Assembly: GCA_001430745.1 (NCBI GenBank) | Contig: KQ482046.1 | Span: 17,850-68,771 of the forward strand | Source: Auxenochlorella pyrenoidosa | Lineage: Eukaryota; Chlorophyta; Trebouxiophyceae; Chlorellales; Chlorellaceae | DNA: 50,922 nucleotides | Direction: 5' to 3' | Shown: one piece after another, positions 40,398-50,051 of the stretch | How the letters are laid out: each line of letters starts with the position of its first letter | How positions within the stretch are numbered: position 1 is the stretch's first letter | Notes under the pieces: generated by a model | The model's input: the letters and a program-made list of their open reading frames with translations, nothing else | The model's database searches: none | Told to the model about the DNA's origin: nothing | Position numbers and translations under genes: made by a program

Positions 40398-40895
40398 AAT
40401 ACTGTATACTTTTTTTTTTTCAAGTTCAGGTTCGTTTACGAAACGTGAAATCTAAAATTATTCCAACAAAATGATTCAAGTTTCTCTTTTTCTATGAAAA
40501 GAAAACAAACAATCAATTTAGAAAACTCAGTCCTTTTTTTAGAAAAAAAAGAGTTCTGTCAGTCGGTCGGTCCTTTTTCGTTTACGAAAAAGGAATTCGT
40601 TTAATAGGAAGGAAATCAAATGACAGACGTTTCATAAGTAACGTTTGTTTTTTGAAAGAGTGAGATACCTTGTGTGCTCATCCACGAAAAGCAAATTTTG
40701 AGTTGATTTGAATTCACAAGTCAACAAAAAAGCCGTTTTTACGAGTATGGCATCTTTAAAAATCATGGTTTTTTAAAGCCTCTCCTTTGTCGTTTAAGTT
40801 TTGGAATTGAGTCATATGTGCAGTCCTTTTTTTTCAAACAAAAAACTAAATCGGTCATTTGGTCTTCTAGGTGTTTTCAAAAAATGCGTGCAATG
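40398..40895. other. Intergenic between trnR(acg) and trnT
   Basis: Family B palindrome at 40571-40594. The stretch 40543-40650 is a diverged copy of 1-120, with GTTTCATAAGTAACGTT identical at 40629-40645. No gene seen. Confidence 0.65.
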
Positions 40896-40969
40896 CGTGC
40901 TTGGAAAGATTCGAACTCTCAACCCCCAGATCCGTAGTCTGGTGCTCTATCCAATTAAGCTACAAGCAC
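40896..40969 (-). tRNA. trnR(acg): tRNA-Arg (ACG)
   Basis: Acceptor GTGCTTG/CAAGCAC, anticodon stem CCAGA/TCTGG with loop CTACGGA (ACG; A34 expected as inosine to read CGN), discriminator G. Confidence 0.95.
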
Positions 40970-41101
40970 TAAAAAACATTATTATTTCTATGAAAACCAA
41001 GAATGTTTTCATAGAAATAATTTTGAAAAAAAGTTCTGATGTTTCAATCAATATTTTTTTTTCCGTAGTAAAAATTTATTTTTACAGAATTCACAAGCAA
41101 A

Positions 41102-41404
41102 TTAACCTTTTAAGAGATTGATAAATTCCACAGCAATTGTGCCTCGAACTCTATAATACACTACTAATAAAGCAAGACCTATAGCAGATTCAGCAGCAGC
41201 TACTGTTAATATAAGAAGTGCAAAAAGTTGTCCTATCAAATCATCCAGATATACTGAAAACAATAAAAAATTTAAATTTACTGCCAAAAGCATGAGTTCA
41301 ATTGACATTAACATCACTATAATATTTTTTCGATTTAAAAAAATTCCCCAAATTCCCAACAAAAAGAGAATCATGGATACCGCCAAATATTTTACTAAAT
41401 CCAT
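41102..41404 (-). CDS. nad4L: NADH dehydrogenase subunit 4L
   Basis: 100 residues, three membrane helices. [28 protein letters not shown] (about 20-47) carries the conserved glutamate of the complex I membrane arm, and [22 protein letters not shown] (about 69-90) the second. Follows nad6 on the minus strand, as in bacterial nuoJ-nuoK order. TAA stop. Confidence 0.97.
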   Translation of the reverse strand: MDLVKYLAVSMILFLLGIWGIFLNRKNIIVMLMSIELMLLAVNLNFLLFSVYLDDLIGQLFALLILTVAAAESAIGLALLVVYYRVRGTIAVEFINLLKG

Positions 41405-41981
41405 AACAAAAACAAAAATTTTAATTTTTGATAAGCTGTCTTTTTCAGGAAGAATTTCAACAAATGTGTTTTCTTTCTGACTTTTAAACAGACTGTTCTT
41501 GAATCATGAAATCATTTTCACTAAGGTTTTCATTTGAAATGAGAATGTTTTCTCCCTCTTAACAAAAACAAGGTTTTCTGTCGATTTTTTTTTCCAATTT
41601 TTGGCCTTCATGTTTTTTCAAAAACCAGAAGAAACAAATGGCTTACAAGATGGAAAAGATATCAGACTGATTTTGAAGTTTACAAATTTAAAAACATACA
41701 TTTCTTTCTTTTTTTAAAAAAGGGACTTTCCCATATTTGTGCACAAATATGGGAAAGATCGGCTGGTCGTCGGTCCTTTTTCGTAGACGAAAAAGGACTT
41801 CGTTTACGAAAAAAGAATTTTTCTTTGAAAAAGAAAGGAAAACATATGCTTTTTTTCCAAAAAAAAACAGGAAAGACACTAGAATTACATGGGAAAAGAG
41901 AGCTTCTAGAAAAAATGGAAAACAGTCATTTTTCTGACCTCATTTTTTTTGCCAAAAGAATTGCTGCCTTACTTTCCTCCC
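41405..41981. other. Intergenic between nad6 and nad4L
   Basis: Family F hairpin near 41610-41632; reverse-order module with the covarying family C palindrome (41726-41757), family B with centre GTAGAC (41774-41797) and a family A relative near 41820-41840. Confidence 0.7.
41726..41757. repeat. Covarying family C palindrome
   Basis: 32-nt perfect palindrome: arms CTTTCCCATATTTGTG and complement. It differs from 40141-40172 by one base in each arm, and the two changes compensate so pairing is kept. Confidence 0.93.
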
Positions 41982-42596
41982 TTATGAAATTTTTCTAATT
42001 GTTTTAGCAAAATCTCTCGTATTTTGTAAAAAAATTTGCTGACGTTTAATCCCAATACCTTTCTGCATTGTTAACACAATAGCACCAATCATAGCAATAA
42101 GCAAAATAATACTAGACATTAGAAAAAAATAGAAATAATAAGTATACACTAAATTTCCAATAGCCTGTATATTTGTTACAGTTTGTAAATTTTCTGACCA
42201 GTTTATAAAACTTATGTTTTTAAATTCTAGAAAATTTTCCGTATTGTAAAGCAATAAAGGGATTAAATCATTATCAACTATAAGTAAACTTTCAAATAAA
42301 AAAAGAAGACCGAGCACTCCACCGATTGGTAAATAGCGTAATCTTTTTTCATTTATTTCTGCAATTTTAATATTTAACATCATCACTACAAAAAGGAACA
42401 ATACTGCAATTGCACCTACGTAAACTACTAAAAAAATCATAGCAAAAAAATCCAAACCTAATAATACGAGTAATCCCGCAGCATTGAAAAAAACTAAGAT
42501 GAGAAATAAAACAGAATGAACTGGATTTCTGGCTTGTATTACCATAACACCAGAAAGCAATGTCATACTTGAGAATAAATAAAATAACAAATCCAT
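41982..42596 (-). CDS. nad6: NADH dehydrogenase subunit 6
   Basis: 204 residues, five membrane helices. MVIQARNPVHSVLFLILVFFNAAGLLVLLGLDFFAMIFLVVYVGAIAVLFLFVVMML covers the strongly conserved N-terminal half, including the pi-bulge helix (YVGAIAVLFLFVVMM) of complex I. The C-terminal part is variable, as in other algae. Upstream of nad4L, preserving nuoJ-nuoK order. Confidence 0.97.
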   Translation of the reverse strand: MDLLFYLFSSMTLLSGVMVIQARNPVHSVLFLILVFFNAAGLLVLLGLDFFAMIFLVVYVGAIAVLFLFVVMMLNIKIAEINEKRLRYLPIGGVLGLLFLFESLLIVDNDLIPLLLYNTENFLEFKNISFINWSENLQTVTNIQAIGNLVYTYYFYFFLMSSIILLIAMIGAIVLTMQKGIGIKRQQIFLQNTRDFAKTIRKIS

Positions 42597-43098
42597 AATT
42601 AATTTTTTGTTCTACTGTAATGTAAAAAGAGAATTGTAATTTTTTCAAATTTTTTAACTTTCTCAAACATAAAAAACGAGAAAAAAAGAGAAATACCTCA
42701 CTGTTTTCGGTTTCCTCCAAATAGATTTTTTTCGAACATGATCTCTTTATACCTAATTTGAATTGGTCCCATATACTTCCATTAAAAAAAAAATGAGGCG
42801 AAATGAAAATGAAACAAAAATGAGATTAAATGGGAATATCCTTTCTTTCAAAAAAAAAGGAAAAGAAATGATTAATTAAAAAAAATTAGAATTTTTGTTT
42901 TTTCTCTTTCCCAATGGGTAGAAATTCCAGTAGAACTGGAAAATCAAAAGTTTCCACTAATTAAATAAAAAAAGAAACAGGGATCCAATCATTTTTTGTC
43001 ACCAAAAACATTTAAAAAAATTTATTACTCGAAAAGTCCGTCACTTACATCCTTTTTCGTTTACGAAAAAGGACCGACCAAGTGACTGAGTTTTTAAT
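42597..43098. other. Intergenic between tatC and nad6
   Basis: Family B palindrome at 43050-43073, which together with GACCGACCAAGTGACTG abuts the tatC 3' end; degenerate family A and C relatives near 42770-42862. No gene seen. Confidence 0.65.
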
Positions 43099-43830
43099 TT
43101 ATTCAAAGAATAATCCAACGAATATTAAGAATTCAAACAGAATGGAAAAAAAAGCTGCAACGAATAATTGACTCACAACGTCAGGAGGCACTAAACAAGC
43201 AGACATTAATAATGAAAGTAAACTTAGAATTTTTCGATTGTTGTACAAACTAGAAACATGCAAAATTTTTTTCGAATACAGGAAGCAAACACAAAAAGGA
43301 ATTTGAAAGACTAGAAAAAGAACGAGAGAAATTTTCACGATTAATTTAACATAGGATTCAATCCGAGCTGTAAACTCAACATTAATGAGAGGTTTTAAAA
43401 GCAAGCTAGAATTTTTCATATTGGATGTCATTTCAAAGCTTAGTAGAAAATTACAGATTTTTGGTAACAAGAAAAGATACGTAAAAAAAATTTCACATAT
43501 GAACAAACAGAAAAACAAAATCACAAAAAAGTTAATCTTATTTCGTTGAAATTGGTAAAAACTTGGAATAAAAAAGCTCCAAAAATGATAAACAAAAAAA
43601 GGAACCATTAAAAGGAGTGTAAATATAGCAGAAATTCTTAACAATGTATAAAATGCTTCTGTTAATTCTAAAAAAACAAATGTTTGTTGTAATTCAATAA
43701 AAGGTTTGCCCATTATATAAACAATTTCTATTTGATAGTTATAAAAAAGGAAAAACGTGCAAAACGTTGAGAAAATCAAATAACAAAAACGTGATTTAAT
43801 TTCTAGTAAGTGATAGTGGAGATTTGTCAT
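43099..43830 (-). CDS. tatC: Twin-arginine translocase subunit TatC (MttB/Ymf16)
   Basis: 243 residues, six membrane helices. The N-terminal HLLEIKSR is the TatC HL.EL..R motif with its essential glutamate. A central FWSFFIPSFYQFQRNK block and the late SACLVPPDVVSQLFVAAFFSILFEFLIF stretch with the Pro-Pro-Asp motif are diagnostic. TatC is the receptor of the Tat pathway; in mitochondria it serves Rieske-protein-type substrates (family knowledge). ATG at 43830, stop TAA. First gene of the minus-strand block. Confidence 0.95.
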   Translation of the reverse strand: MTNLHYHLLEIKSRFCYLIFSTFCTFFLFYNYQIEIVYIMGKPFIELQQTFVFLELTEAFYTLLRISAIFTLLLMVPFFVYHFWSFFIPSFYQFQRNKINFFVILFFCLFICEIFFTYLFLLPKICNFLLSFEMTSNMKNSSLLLKPLINVEFTARIESYVKLIVKISLVLFLVFQIPFCVCFLYSKKILHVSSLYNNRKILSLLSLLMSACLVPPDVVSQLFVAAFFSILFEFLIFVGLFFE

Positions 43831-44188
43831 AAAAAAAATTCTTTTTGCTTTCTTCAGAATTCATCAAACATACCGAATGGGTCTTTCTTGTAATCAATTT
43901 GATAAAACCTCTAATGTCTTTTGTCATTCTTATAGACAACTCGTGATAAAACCATCTGGTTTTTAAACGGAAAAAAAGTGTGTTTGATGTTAAACAAATT
44001 AATGTGAATTGTGATTGTCCCTTTTCGTATACGAATTCCTTTTTTGTAGGCGAATTCCTTTTTCGTTTACGAAAAAGGACCGACCAACCTTTCCCATTTT
44101 TGTGCACAAAAATGGAAATGTCCCTTCTTTGAAAAAGAAAGGAAACACACTAGGTACTCACTTTTTGAGCCCAATTCTGGTTTAACAC
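43831..44188. other. Intergenic, tatC / trnL(caa) divergent spacer
   Basis: A complete B-C-A module at 44056-44142. Upstream half-B copies near 44020-44055. No gene seen; promoters for both directions should lie here. Confidence 0.7.
44056..44142. repeat. B-C-A composite palindrome module, representative copy
   Basis: Family B 44056-44079, linker CCGACCAACCT, family C 44092-44116 (centre GTGCAC), family A about 44120-44142. The same order recurs at 36269-36360, 44968-45056, 46978-47069 and 49851-49942. Confidence 0.88.
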
Positions 44189-44273
44189 GCTCACTTGGTG
44201 AAATTGGTAAACACGAGAGATTCAAAATCTGTTCCTATTTTTTAGGGTATCGGTTCGAATCCGATAGTGAGTA
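44189..44273 (+). tRNA. trnL(caa): tRNA-Leu (CAA)
   Basis: Class II tRNA, 85 nt. Acceptor GCTCACT/AGTGAGT (G1-U72), anticodon loop TTCAAAA (CAA), one mismatch in the anticodon stem, discriminator A. It duplicates TTG decoding by trnL(uaa). Confidence 0.93.
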
Positions 44274-45159
44274 GAATTTTTGCAATTCAATTTCAAATTC
44301 CAAGATTTCTTTATTTTTTTTCCGTATTAAAAGTCGTTTTCTTTGTCAATTCTTCATGACCTCTGTCACTCAGATTCGTTTTTCGTAAACAAAAAGGACA
44401 GGCTGCGATTGGAAAAACAAAAGAGCAACTCTAAAACGGTTTTTTACTAGAGAGAAGTGGTGCCTTTCCTTTCTTTAGAAAAAAAAGAAAAAACACCGTA
44501 TTGAGATCTTAAAAAAAACTAAGGTATTTTTTTAGTCTATATAAAAAACATCAGGCCAGCATCTGATTATTTTTGCACGATGCGTTAAACTCAATTTTGA
44601 GTTAAAAGAAAAATTCTAGAAGAGCTTTTAAATTATTGAAAAAAAACAATGTCTTTCCTATCTTTTTTAAAAAGAACCAATGAATTCATTTTTTGGCATT
44701 GTTGTCGCTTTTTTTTAATTATGAAAAGTCTAAGTAATCTTTAACACTTTTACGAATTGGCTATTCCAAAAAACAATTGAGCCAATCGCATTCCTTTCTT
44801 TTTCGAAGAAAGGACGTCTTTTTTTGTAAACAAAAAAAGAGTAAAAACTGTGTCGATTTTTTCAATCTTTGGCATTGGATTTGTTCTCTTTTTCAATTGT
44901 TTCCCCTTTTGTTAACAAAAAAGGTATTATAAAATTTGAATTTTTTCTGTCCTTTTTCGTAAGCGATTTCCTTTTTCATCAAAGAAAAAGGACCAACCGA
45001 CCTTTCCCATTTTTGTGTACAAAAATGAGAATGTCCTTTCTTTGAAAAAGAAAAGGCTTTGGAATCGTGAAAATGGTAAAAATCAAGTTGCATTCTCTTT
45101 GTTCAATGAGTTTAAGCTTGATGAGACTGGAGAAATACATAATTTTTTTTTCGACTTTT
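44274..45159. other. Intergenic between trnL(caa) and rps4
   Basis: Family A relative at 44792-44814 and a B-C-A module at about 44968-45056. The rps4 frame remains open upstream to a GTG at 45067. No other gene seen. Confidence 0.65.
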
Positions 45160-46635
45160 ATGAAACAATTTAACACAAATAAAAAATTAGTAAAATTAAA
45201 ATATTTATTGGAAAATTCTAAAATAAACACTGTTTCTAATTGTTCTGAAATTGAAAATTCATTTCAAACTGCTGATATGTCTAAAAATGTGTCACTTTTT
45301 TTATCCTTGATAGAAAAACCAATAAATTTGCTTTTTTCTATTGATCAGTTTGTTTTTGAATTTTCAAAAAAAACATATCAACAAAGAAAAACAGGTGAAT
45401 TTTTTCATCAACTTAAAGAAAGAAAAAAATTAAGTTTGTTTTATGGTCATTTAACAAGAAAACAAATTTTCAATCTCTTTAATAAAGCAAAAAAAAATAA
45501 AGGATATTTTTCTAAAAACATTTTTTGCTTACTAGAAAGAAGATTAGATGTTGTTTTATACAGAAGTGGATTGACAAAAACAATAGCAGAATCTAGACAA
45601 TTAATAAAACACAAAAAAATCTTAGTTAATGAAAAAATCGTTAATATGCCGAGTTTCTCGCTCAATCCTGGGGATTTTATTGAGATGACCCCAAAAACAG
45701 GAGAGATTCTAAGCAATTCGCTGAAATTAAAAACTAAAGCGATGAAAACTCATCCTAAAAGCGTGAGTGATTCTTATTCTAAATTTAAAAAAACTTTAGA
45801 TTCTTCTTTAAATTTGGAAAAATCTAAAAGATCATTAAAGAATCAAGCAAGTAAAGCTTTTCACTCTCAAATTCTTTGTAAACTGTTTATTCAATTAGTT
45901 TGTACAAAAATCAAATCTAGATCGTTTTGGGCTTTAAAAAAACAAGGAGCAAAGCCCTTTTCCAATTTTCAAAACATTGAGACTAAAAAATTGTTTTTTT
46001 TCAAATCCACAAAAGATTTAAACACTTCTACCATTTCAAGCAAAAAATATTCAAACCAAGGGAAAAATCAAAATTCGTTTTTAACATTGTTAAAATGGAA
46101 ATGTTTTTCTAAAAAAAGACTTGCTTTTTTTAGAAAATATGAAAAAAGTATCGCCCCTAAATTGGGATTAAAACGAAAAAATTTAAATCAACAAAGTCTT
46201 TATGCAAATCAAGGATGTCTGCAAAAAAAACCAGCCTTTTGGAACCGAAATGTGTCAAGTTTGGAAAAAAAGAAAATTGGAAAACAACGAAATTCTCAAA
46301 CATATAAAAACTATTTAAAATTGTTAAGTTTTAGGAAAGACCATGGTACAGTTTATAGAAAAAGTTTTCTTATATTTTTAAAACATTTGGAAAATTCCCA
46401 AAGATTTCAGAGCTTGTTAACCTTAAATATGAATCGATTTTTTTTTAAAAAATCTTTCTATAAACAAAAATACAAAGTTTCTTCATTTTCAAAAAATTTG
46501 ACTTTTAGATTAATAAGGCCTATGAATCTTGAAATTTCCTATAATCTTTTAAGTCTAGTTTATTTATATTCACCACAAAGAGTAAATTTTCCTTTTTACA
46601 TCGATTTGGATTTAATTCAAAGATCCTTACGCTAA
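45160..46635 (+). CDS. rps4: Ribosomal protein S4 (uS4m), greatly enlarged
   Basis: 491 residues from the ATG at 45160, more than twice bacterial S4 (about 206). The rRNA-binding S4 domain is clear at about 122-178 (LLERRLDVVLYRSGLTKTIAESRQLIKHKKILVNEKIVN), preceded by an S4-like helical part. The end (EISYNLLSLVYLYSPQ...FPFYIDLDLI) is the conserved algal/plant Rps4 terminus. Between them lies an insertion of about 250 residues, rich in Lys, Ser, Asn and Phe, with no recognisable domain. It is in frame, with no stops and no intron core seen. Start uncertain: ATG 45073 or GTG 45067 would add 29-31 residues. Confidence 0.93.
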   Translation: MKQFNTNKKLVKLKYLLENSKINTVSNCSEIENSFQTADMSKNVSLFLSLIEKPINLLFSIDQFVFEFSKKTYQQRKTGEFFHQLKERKKLSLFYGHLTRKQIFNLFNKAKKNKGYFSKNIFCLLERRLDVVLYRSGLTKTIAESRQLIKHKKILVNEKIVNMPSFSLNPGDFIEMTPKTGEILSNSLKLKTKAMKTHPKSVSDSYSKFKKTLDSSLNLEKSKRSLKNQASKAFHSQILCKLFIQLVCTKIKSRSFWALKKQGAKPFSNFQNIETKKLFFFKSTKDLNTSTISSKKYSNQGKNQNSFLTLLKWKCFSKKRLAFFRKYEKSIAPKLGLKRKNLNQQSLYANQGCLQKKPAFWNRNVSSLEKKKIGKQRNSQTYKNYLKLLSFRKDHGTVYRKSFLIFLKHLENSQRFQSLLTLNMNRFFFKKSFYKQKYKVSSFSKNLTFRLIRPMNLEISYNLLSLVYLYSPQRVNFPFYIDLDLIQRSLR

Positions 46636-46909
46636 AAAAAAGAGAAAGCAAGGTTTTTTGGTCCCAGTCCCATCTTTGCTTTACAAATGGGGAAGAATAA
46701 AAAATTCAAAGAATTAATTAAAAAATATGTTTATTGTTCCCAAAGACATGACAACCCTGTTTCTAGAAAAAACAGGAGATGGTGTCTTTTCTTTTTTAAA
46801 GAACAAAGTAAATTGATTCATTTTTTGCTCCCTTTCTTTGAAAAATAAAAGGAATGATAACTGTATTTTTATTTTTCAATTTTCTGTTTTTCACGTCTCT
46901 AAAATTTTC

Positions 46910-46936
46910 AGTAATTTTTAGTAATTTTTAGTAATT
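46910..46936. repeat. Short tandem repeat
   Basis: Nearly three copies of the 10-nt unit AGTAATTTTT. Probably slippage; no function inferred. Confidence 0.8.
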
Positions 46937-46977
46937 GAAGATAATGTCAAAAATTGAAAAATTTGAATTTTTTTCTG

Positions 46978-47069
46978 TCCTTTTTCGTAAACGAAAAAGG
47001 ACCGACCAACCGACCCTTCCCATTTTTGTTCACAAAAATGAGAATGTCCTTTCTTTGAAAAAGAAAGGA
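46978..47069. repeat. B-C-A composite palindrome module
   Basis: Family B 46978-47001, linker CCGACCAACCGACCC, family C variant 47018-47042 (centre GTTCAC), family A 47047-47069. Confidence 0.88.
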
Positions 47070-47274
47070 AAAAAACCAAACAAAAGATAAAAAACATTAA
47101 ACCTCCTTATTTGGAATTGCTAAAAGTTTTAACGGAAAACCCATGAAAACACAGTTTTTAGTCCCAATACGAATCTGTAAAGGGCGATGTTTTTCTCAAT
47201 TTTGTTCAAATGAAATGAAACCGAGAAAACACGTTGTTACTTGCTTTACTAACTTTGAAATAAAAACAATTAAT

Positions 47275-47655
47275 ATGCCTACAAAAAATCAACTTTTACA
47301 AAAATCTAGTTCTAGAAAAAAAAAAACGTATCGCAGTAAAAAACCTGCTTTAATGAAATGCCCACAAAGAAAAGGTGTATGTTTTCGAGTGTATACAAGG
47401 ACGCCTAAAAAGCCAAATTCCGCTTTAAGAAAAGTTGCAAAAATTCGTTTAACAAATTCTACAGAAATTATCGCTTCTATTCCAGGCGAAGGTCATAATT
47501 TACAAGAACATTCAGTGGTTCTTGTTCGAGGAGGTCGTGTCAAAGATTTACCTGGTGTAAAATATAAAGTCATTCGTGGAACTTTAGATCTCCAGGGTGT
47601 TCTAAACAGAAAACAAGCTCGATCAAAATATGGAGCTAAAAGAGGAAAACAATAG
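47275..47655 (+). CDS. rps12: Ribosomal protein S12 (uS12m)
   Basis: 126 residues from the ATG at 47275, which gives the canonical MPTKNQL start. [32 protein letters not shown] and [36 protein letters not shown] are near-invariant decoding-site segments; the lysine of TPKKPNS and the PGVKY proline are present. The frame is open 44 codons upstream to an ATG at 47143, but that part is not conserved. Followed by rps7, the bacterial str-operon order. Stop TAG. Confidence 0.98.
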   Translation: MPTKNQLLQKSSSRKKKTYRSKKPALMKCPQRKGVCFRVYTRTPKKPNSALRKVAKIRLTNSTEIIASIPGEGHNLQEHSVVLVRGGRVKDLPGVKYKVIRGTLDLQGVLNRKQARSKYGAKRGKQ

Positions 47656-48086
47656 GCTCTCTGTTCCACAAACAAGCACGACGTCTCTTTTTGTCAAAAA
47701 TTGAAAAAATCGGAATTTTTTCAATTTTTGACAAAGAGCAAAGACTGCCTTTTTTTCGTTTGCAAAAAAGGACAGAAAAATTCAAATTTTTTTTTCTTAT
47801 TGATTCCCATTTTTGTTTCAAAAATGGGACTGTCCTTTCTTTGAAAAAGAAAGGAAAGGCGTATGTAATGATTTAATTAACAACAAAAACTTTCTAAAAA
47901 AAGATCTAGAAAAAAGGTTTTGTTTTCGATCTCACTTTGAATCTGCAAACGGGCGGTGCTGTTTTCCAATTTGACAAAATTTAGACAGCAAAAAGCATAA
48001 CTGAAATTTTTTTGACGAAAAATAGATTTCTTTTTTTTATTGTTTTTGTTTTTTCCTTTTATTTAAAAAAATAATGTAAAATTTCT
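47656..48086. other. Intergenic between rps12 and rps7
   Basis: Family D palindrome at 47693-47732, family C at 47805-47829, family A at 47833-47855. They stand in series within the rps12-rps7 spacer. Confidence 0.75.
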
Positions 48087-48602
48087 ATGAGTTCTGCATT
48101 TAATACTCGTTTTGATCTTTTTTTTAAAAAATTTACTAATTTACTGATGAAAGACGGCAAAAAGATAAAAGCATCTAAGATTGTTTTTGATATGTTAGCT
48201 GTTTTAAAAAAAAGAATAAAAAAAGATTTAGAAAAAAAAAATCATGGTCCCTGTTCTCAAGATTTTTTTGAAATTCCAGTGAATTTTGAACTTTTACGTT
48301 TACTTTCACAAGCTATTGAAAATGTTACACCAAATTTAGAAGTAAGAAAGGTGAGAGTTGCTGGATCGACTTATTTAGTGCCTGCTGTTTTATCTAAAAA
48401 GAAACAAGAGACTTTGGCTCTAAAATGGCTTATTGAATCTACAAAAAAAAGACAAAAAAATTCAAAATTAGATTTTGCCACTTGTTTAGCAGATGAATTT
48501 CTAGATGCTTCGAAAAAATTAGGACAAGCTCGACAAAAAAGAGATGAATTACATCGTTTAGCCTTATTAAATCGTGCTTATATACGTTATCGTTGGTGGT
48601 AA
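48087..48602 (+). CDS. rps7: Ribosomal protein S7 (uS7m)
   Basis: 171 residues. LLMKDGKKIKASKIVFDML (about 19-37), the central ENVTPNLEVRKVRVAGSTYLVPAVLSKKKQETLALKWLI block and the terminal LNRAYIRYRWW are the S7 signature. Assembly nucleator of the small-subunit head; binds the exit-site tRNA region. Somewhat lysine-rich insertion near 42-56. ATG at 48087, TAA stop, hairpin follows. Confidence 0.97.
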   Translation: MSSAFNTRFDLFFKKFTNLLMKDGKKIKASKIVFDMLAVLKKRIKKDLEKKNHGPCSQDFFEIPVNFELLRLLSQAIENVTPNLEVRKVRVAGSTYLVPAVLSKKKQETLALKWLIESTKKRQKNSKLDFATCLADEFLDASKKLGQARQKRDELHRLALLNRAYIRYRWW

Positions 48603-48912
48603 TTTTTTGAATTTGTTTAGAGAAAGATGTTAACTAGTTTGCCAAAGAAATTTTTCTTTGGCAAAGTTTTTAACAGTATTCAAATTTTTTACTAAAAAAA
48701 GACGGTTCCAAGAAAAACTTGAAAAAAAGAAGAAGTACTTGCGGGAACCCAAATCTACAACAATGTTTTTTCAAAAGGAGTTTTAACTCCAAAAAGGACA
48801 ATTTATGGAAACTCTAGTGAACATTTTCTAATAATTGAAAAATAAAAAGAGAAAACTGAAAAAGGCACCATTTTTTTCCACCCCAGAGAAAAAACTATCT
48901 TGCCACGTTTTT
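48603..48912. other. Intergenic between rps7 and trnC
   Basis: Only the rps7 downstream hairpin is recognised. The remainder is AT-rich. Confidence 0.65.
48638..48665 (+). terminator. Hairpin downstream of rps7
   Basis: 13-bp perfect stem TTTGCCAAAGAAA (48638-48650) with its complement (48653-48665), 2-nt loop, 35 nt past the stop. Probable 3' end of the rps12-rps7 transcript. Confidence 0.55.
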
Positions 48913-48983
48913 GGTTGGGTAACATAATGGCAATGTGCGGGATTGCAAATCCTAAAATGGCAGTTCGAATCTGCCCCTAACCT
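48913..48983 (+). tRNA. trnC(gca): tRNA-Cys (GCA)
   Basis: Acceptor GGTTGGG/CCTAACC with one G-U pair, anticodon stem CGGGA/TCCTA with loop TTGCAAA (GCA), discriminator T as expected for Cys. Confidence 0.95.
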
Positions 48984-50051
48984 TGTGAAAATTCAAAAAC
49001 AGAAAAAGTAGGAGTCCGCTTTTTTTCTCGTTGGTTCCAGTTAATGAAGACCTAGGTCCCAGTTCTTTTAGAATTAAGAAAACAATTGGAAAAAAACTAA
49101 ATTTTTATCCTTGGAAAAGAAAAAAAAGGCAACAACTTAAGTCCTCGGATTTTTCATTATTCTCTTTTCTGTAAGTCTTTCTCATTTTTGTACGCGTTCC
49201 CATTTAGTCCCATTTTTGAAGCAAAAATGGGACCAAGTGGAATCGCTTCGTTCATCACCATGTTACAATTTTTTGAGGAATCTTCATCTATTGTTTACTG
49301 AGAGACTATCTAGATGAAAACTCCTTGAGAATGAAAAACAAAACATTGCATATGCATTCCTTTTTTTGAAAAAGAAAGGAAAAACACTGTTTATCGAAAG
49401 TTTTGACATTTACAGAGAATTTTGAATTTAACTGTCCTTTTTCGTCGACGAAAAAGGACCGACCAAAACCAAAAATTGAAAAAATTAGAATTTTTTTTCA
49501 ATTTTGTAAGATTTTCTTTGAAAAAGAAAGAAATGTCTGATTCCAATTTTTTCGTTGGAAAGTCACCTAAACTTTCTGATTCTAATGATTTGACAAATTT
49601 AAAGCAATCTAGAATCAAATGATTTTTCTCTAGATTTACTAAAATAGTGTAATTATTAATTATAAAAGTCTTTTTTTTCTATTTTATTCTTTTGTAACAG
49701 CTTCTCCAAATTTACATTGGAAAAGATAAAAAAGACATTTTTTTTGCTTTCTCTCATGTTTTTTTGAAAAAAACAAGAGAAACAGGAGAAAAATAATAAA
49801 GAAGAATTTGTTTTTTAATTTTTAGCAGACATCTTTTTTCGTCAACGACTTCCTTTTTCGTCGACGAAAAAGGACCGACGGACCAACCCTTCTCGTTTTG
49901 GTGCACAAAAATGGGAATGTTCTGTCTTTGAAAAAGAAAGGAAAAACGCTGCATCAATCTATTGAAGAATTCCTTTATTATGGCTCTCAATAAAGAATAA
50001 AATGCTCAAATTTCGAATTCAAGAAATTTTAGACTATTTAATTGAAACGTT
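48984..50051. other. Long intergenic region between trnC and nad2
   Basis: Family C at 49208-49232, a family A variant near 49359-49382, family B with perfect centre GTCGAC at 49435-49458, a family D relative near 49471-49506 and a B-C-A module at 49851-49942. No gene seen. Confidence 0.7.
49851..49942. repeat. B-C-A composite palindrome module
   Basis: Family B 49851-49874 (centre GTCGAC), linker CCGACGGACCAACCC, family C variant near 49890-49915 with mismatches, family A relative to 49942. The most degraded of the full modules. Confidence 0.8.

Larger units (their letters stand above)
46636..47274. other. Intergenic between rps4 and rps12
   Basis: Short tandem repeat of AGTAATTTTT units at 46910-46936, a family D half copy near 46945 and a B-C-A module at 46978-47069. 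From 47143 the rps12 frame is open without stop. Confidence 0.7.
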
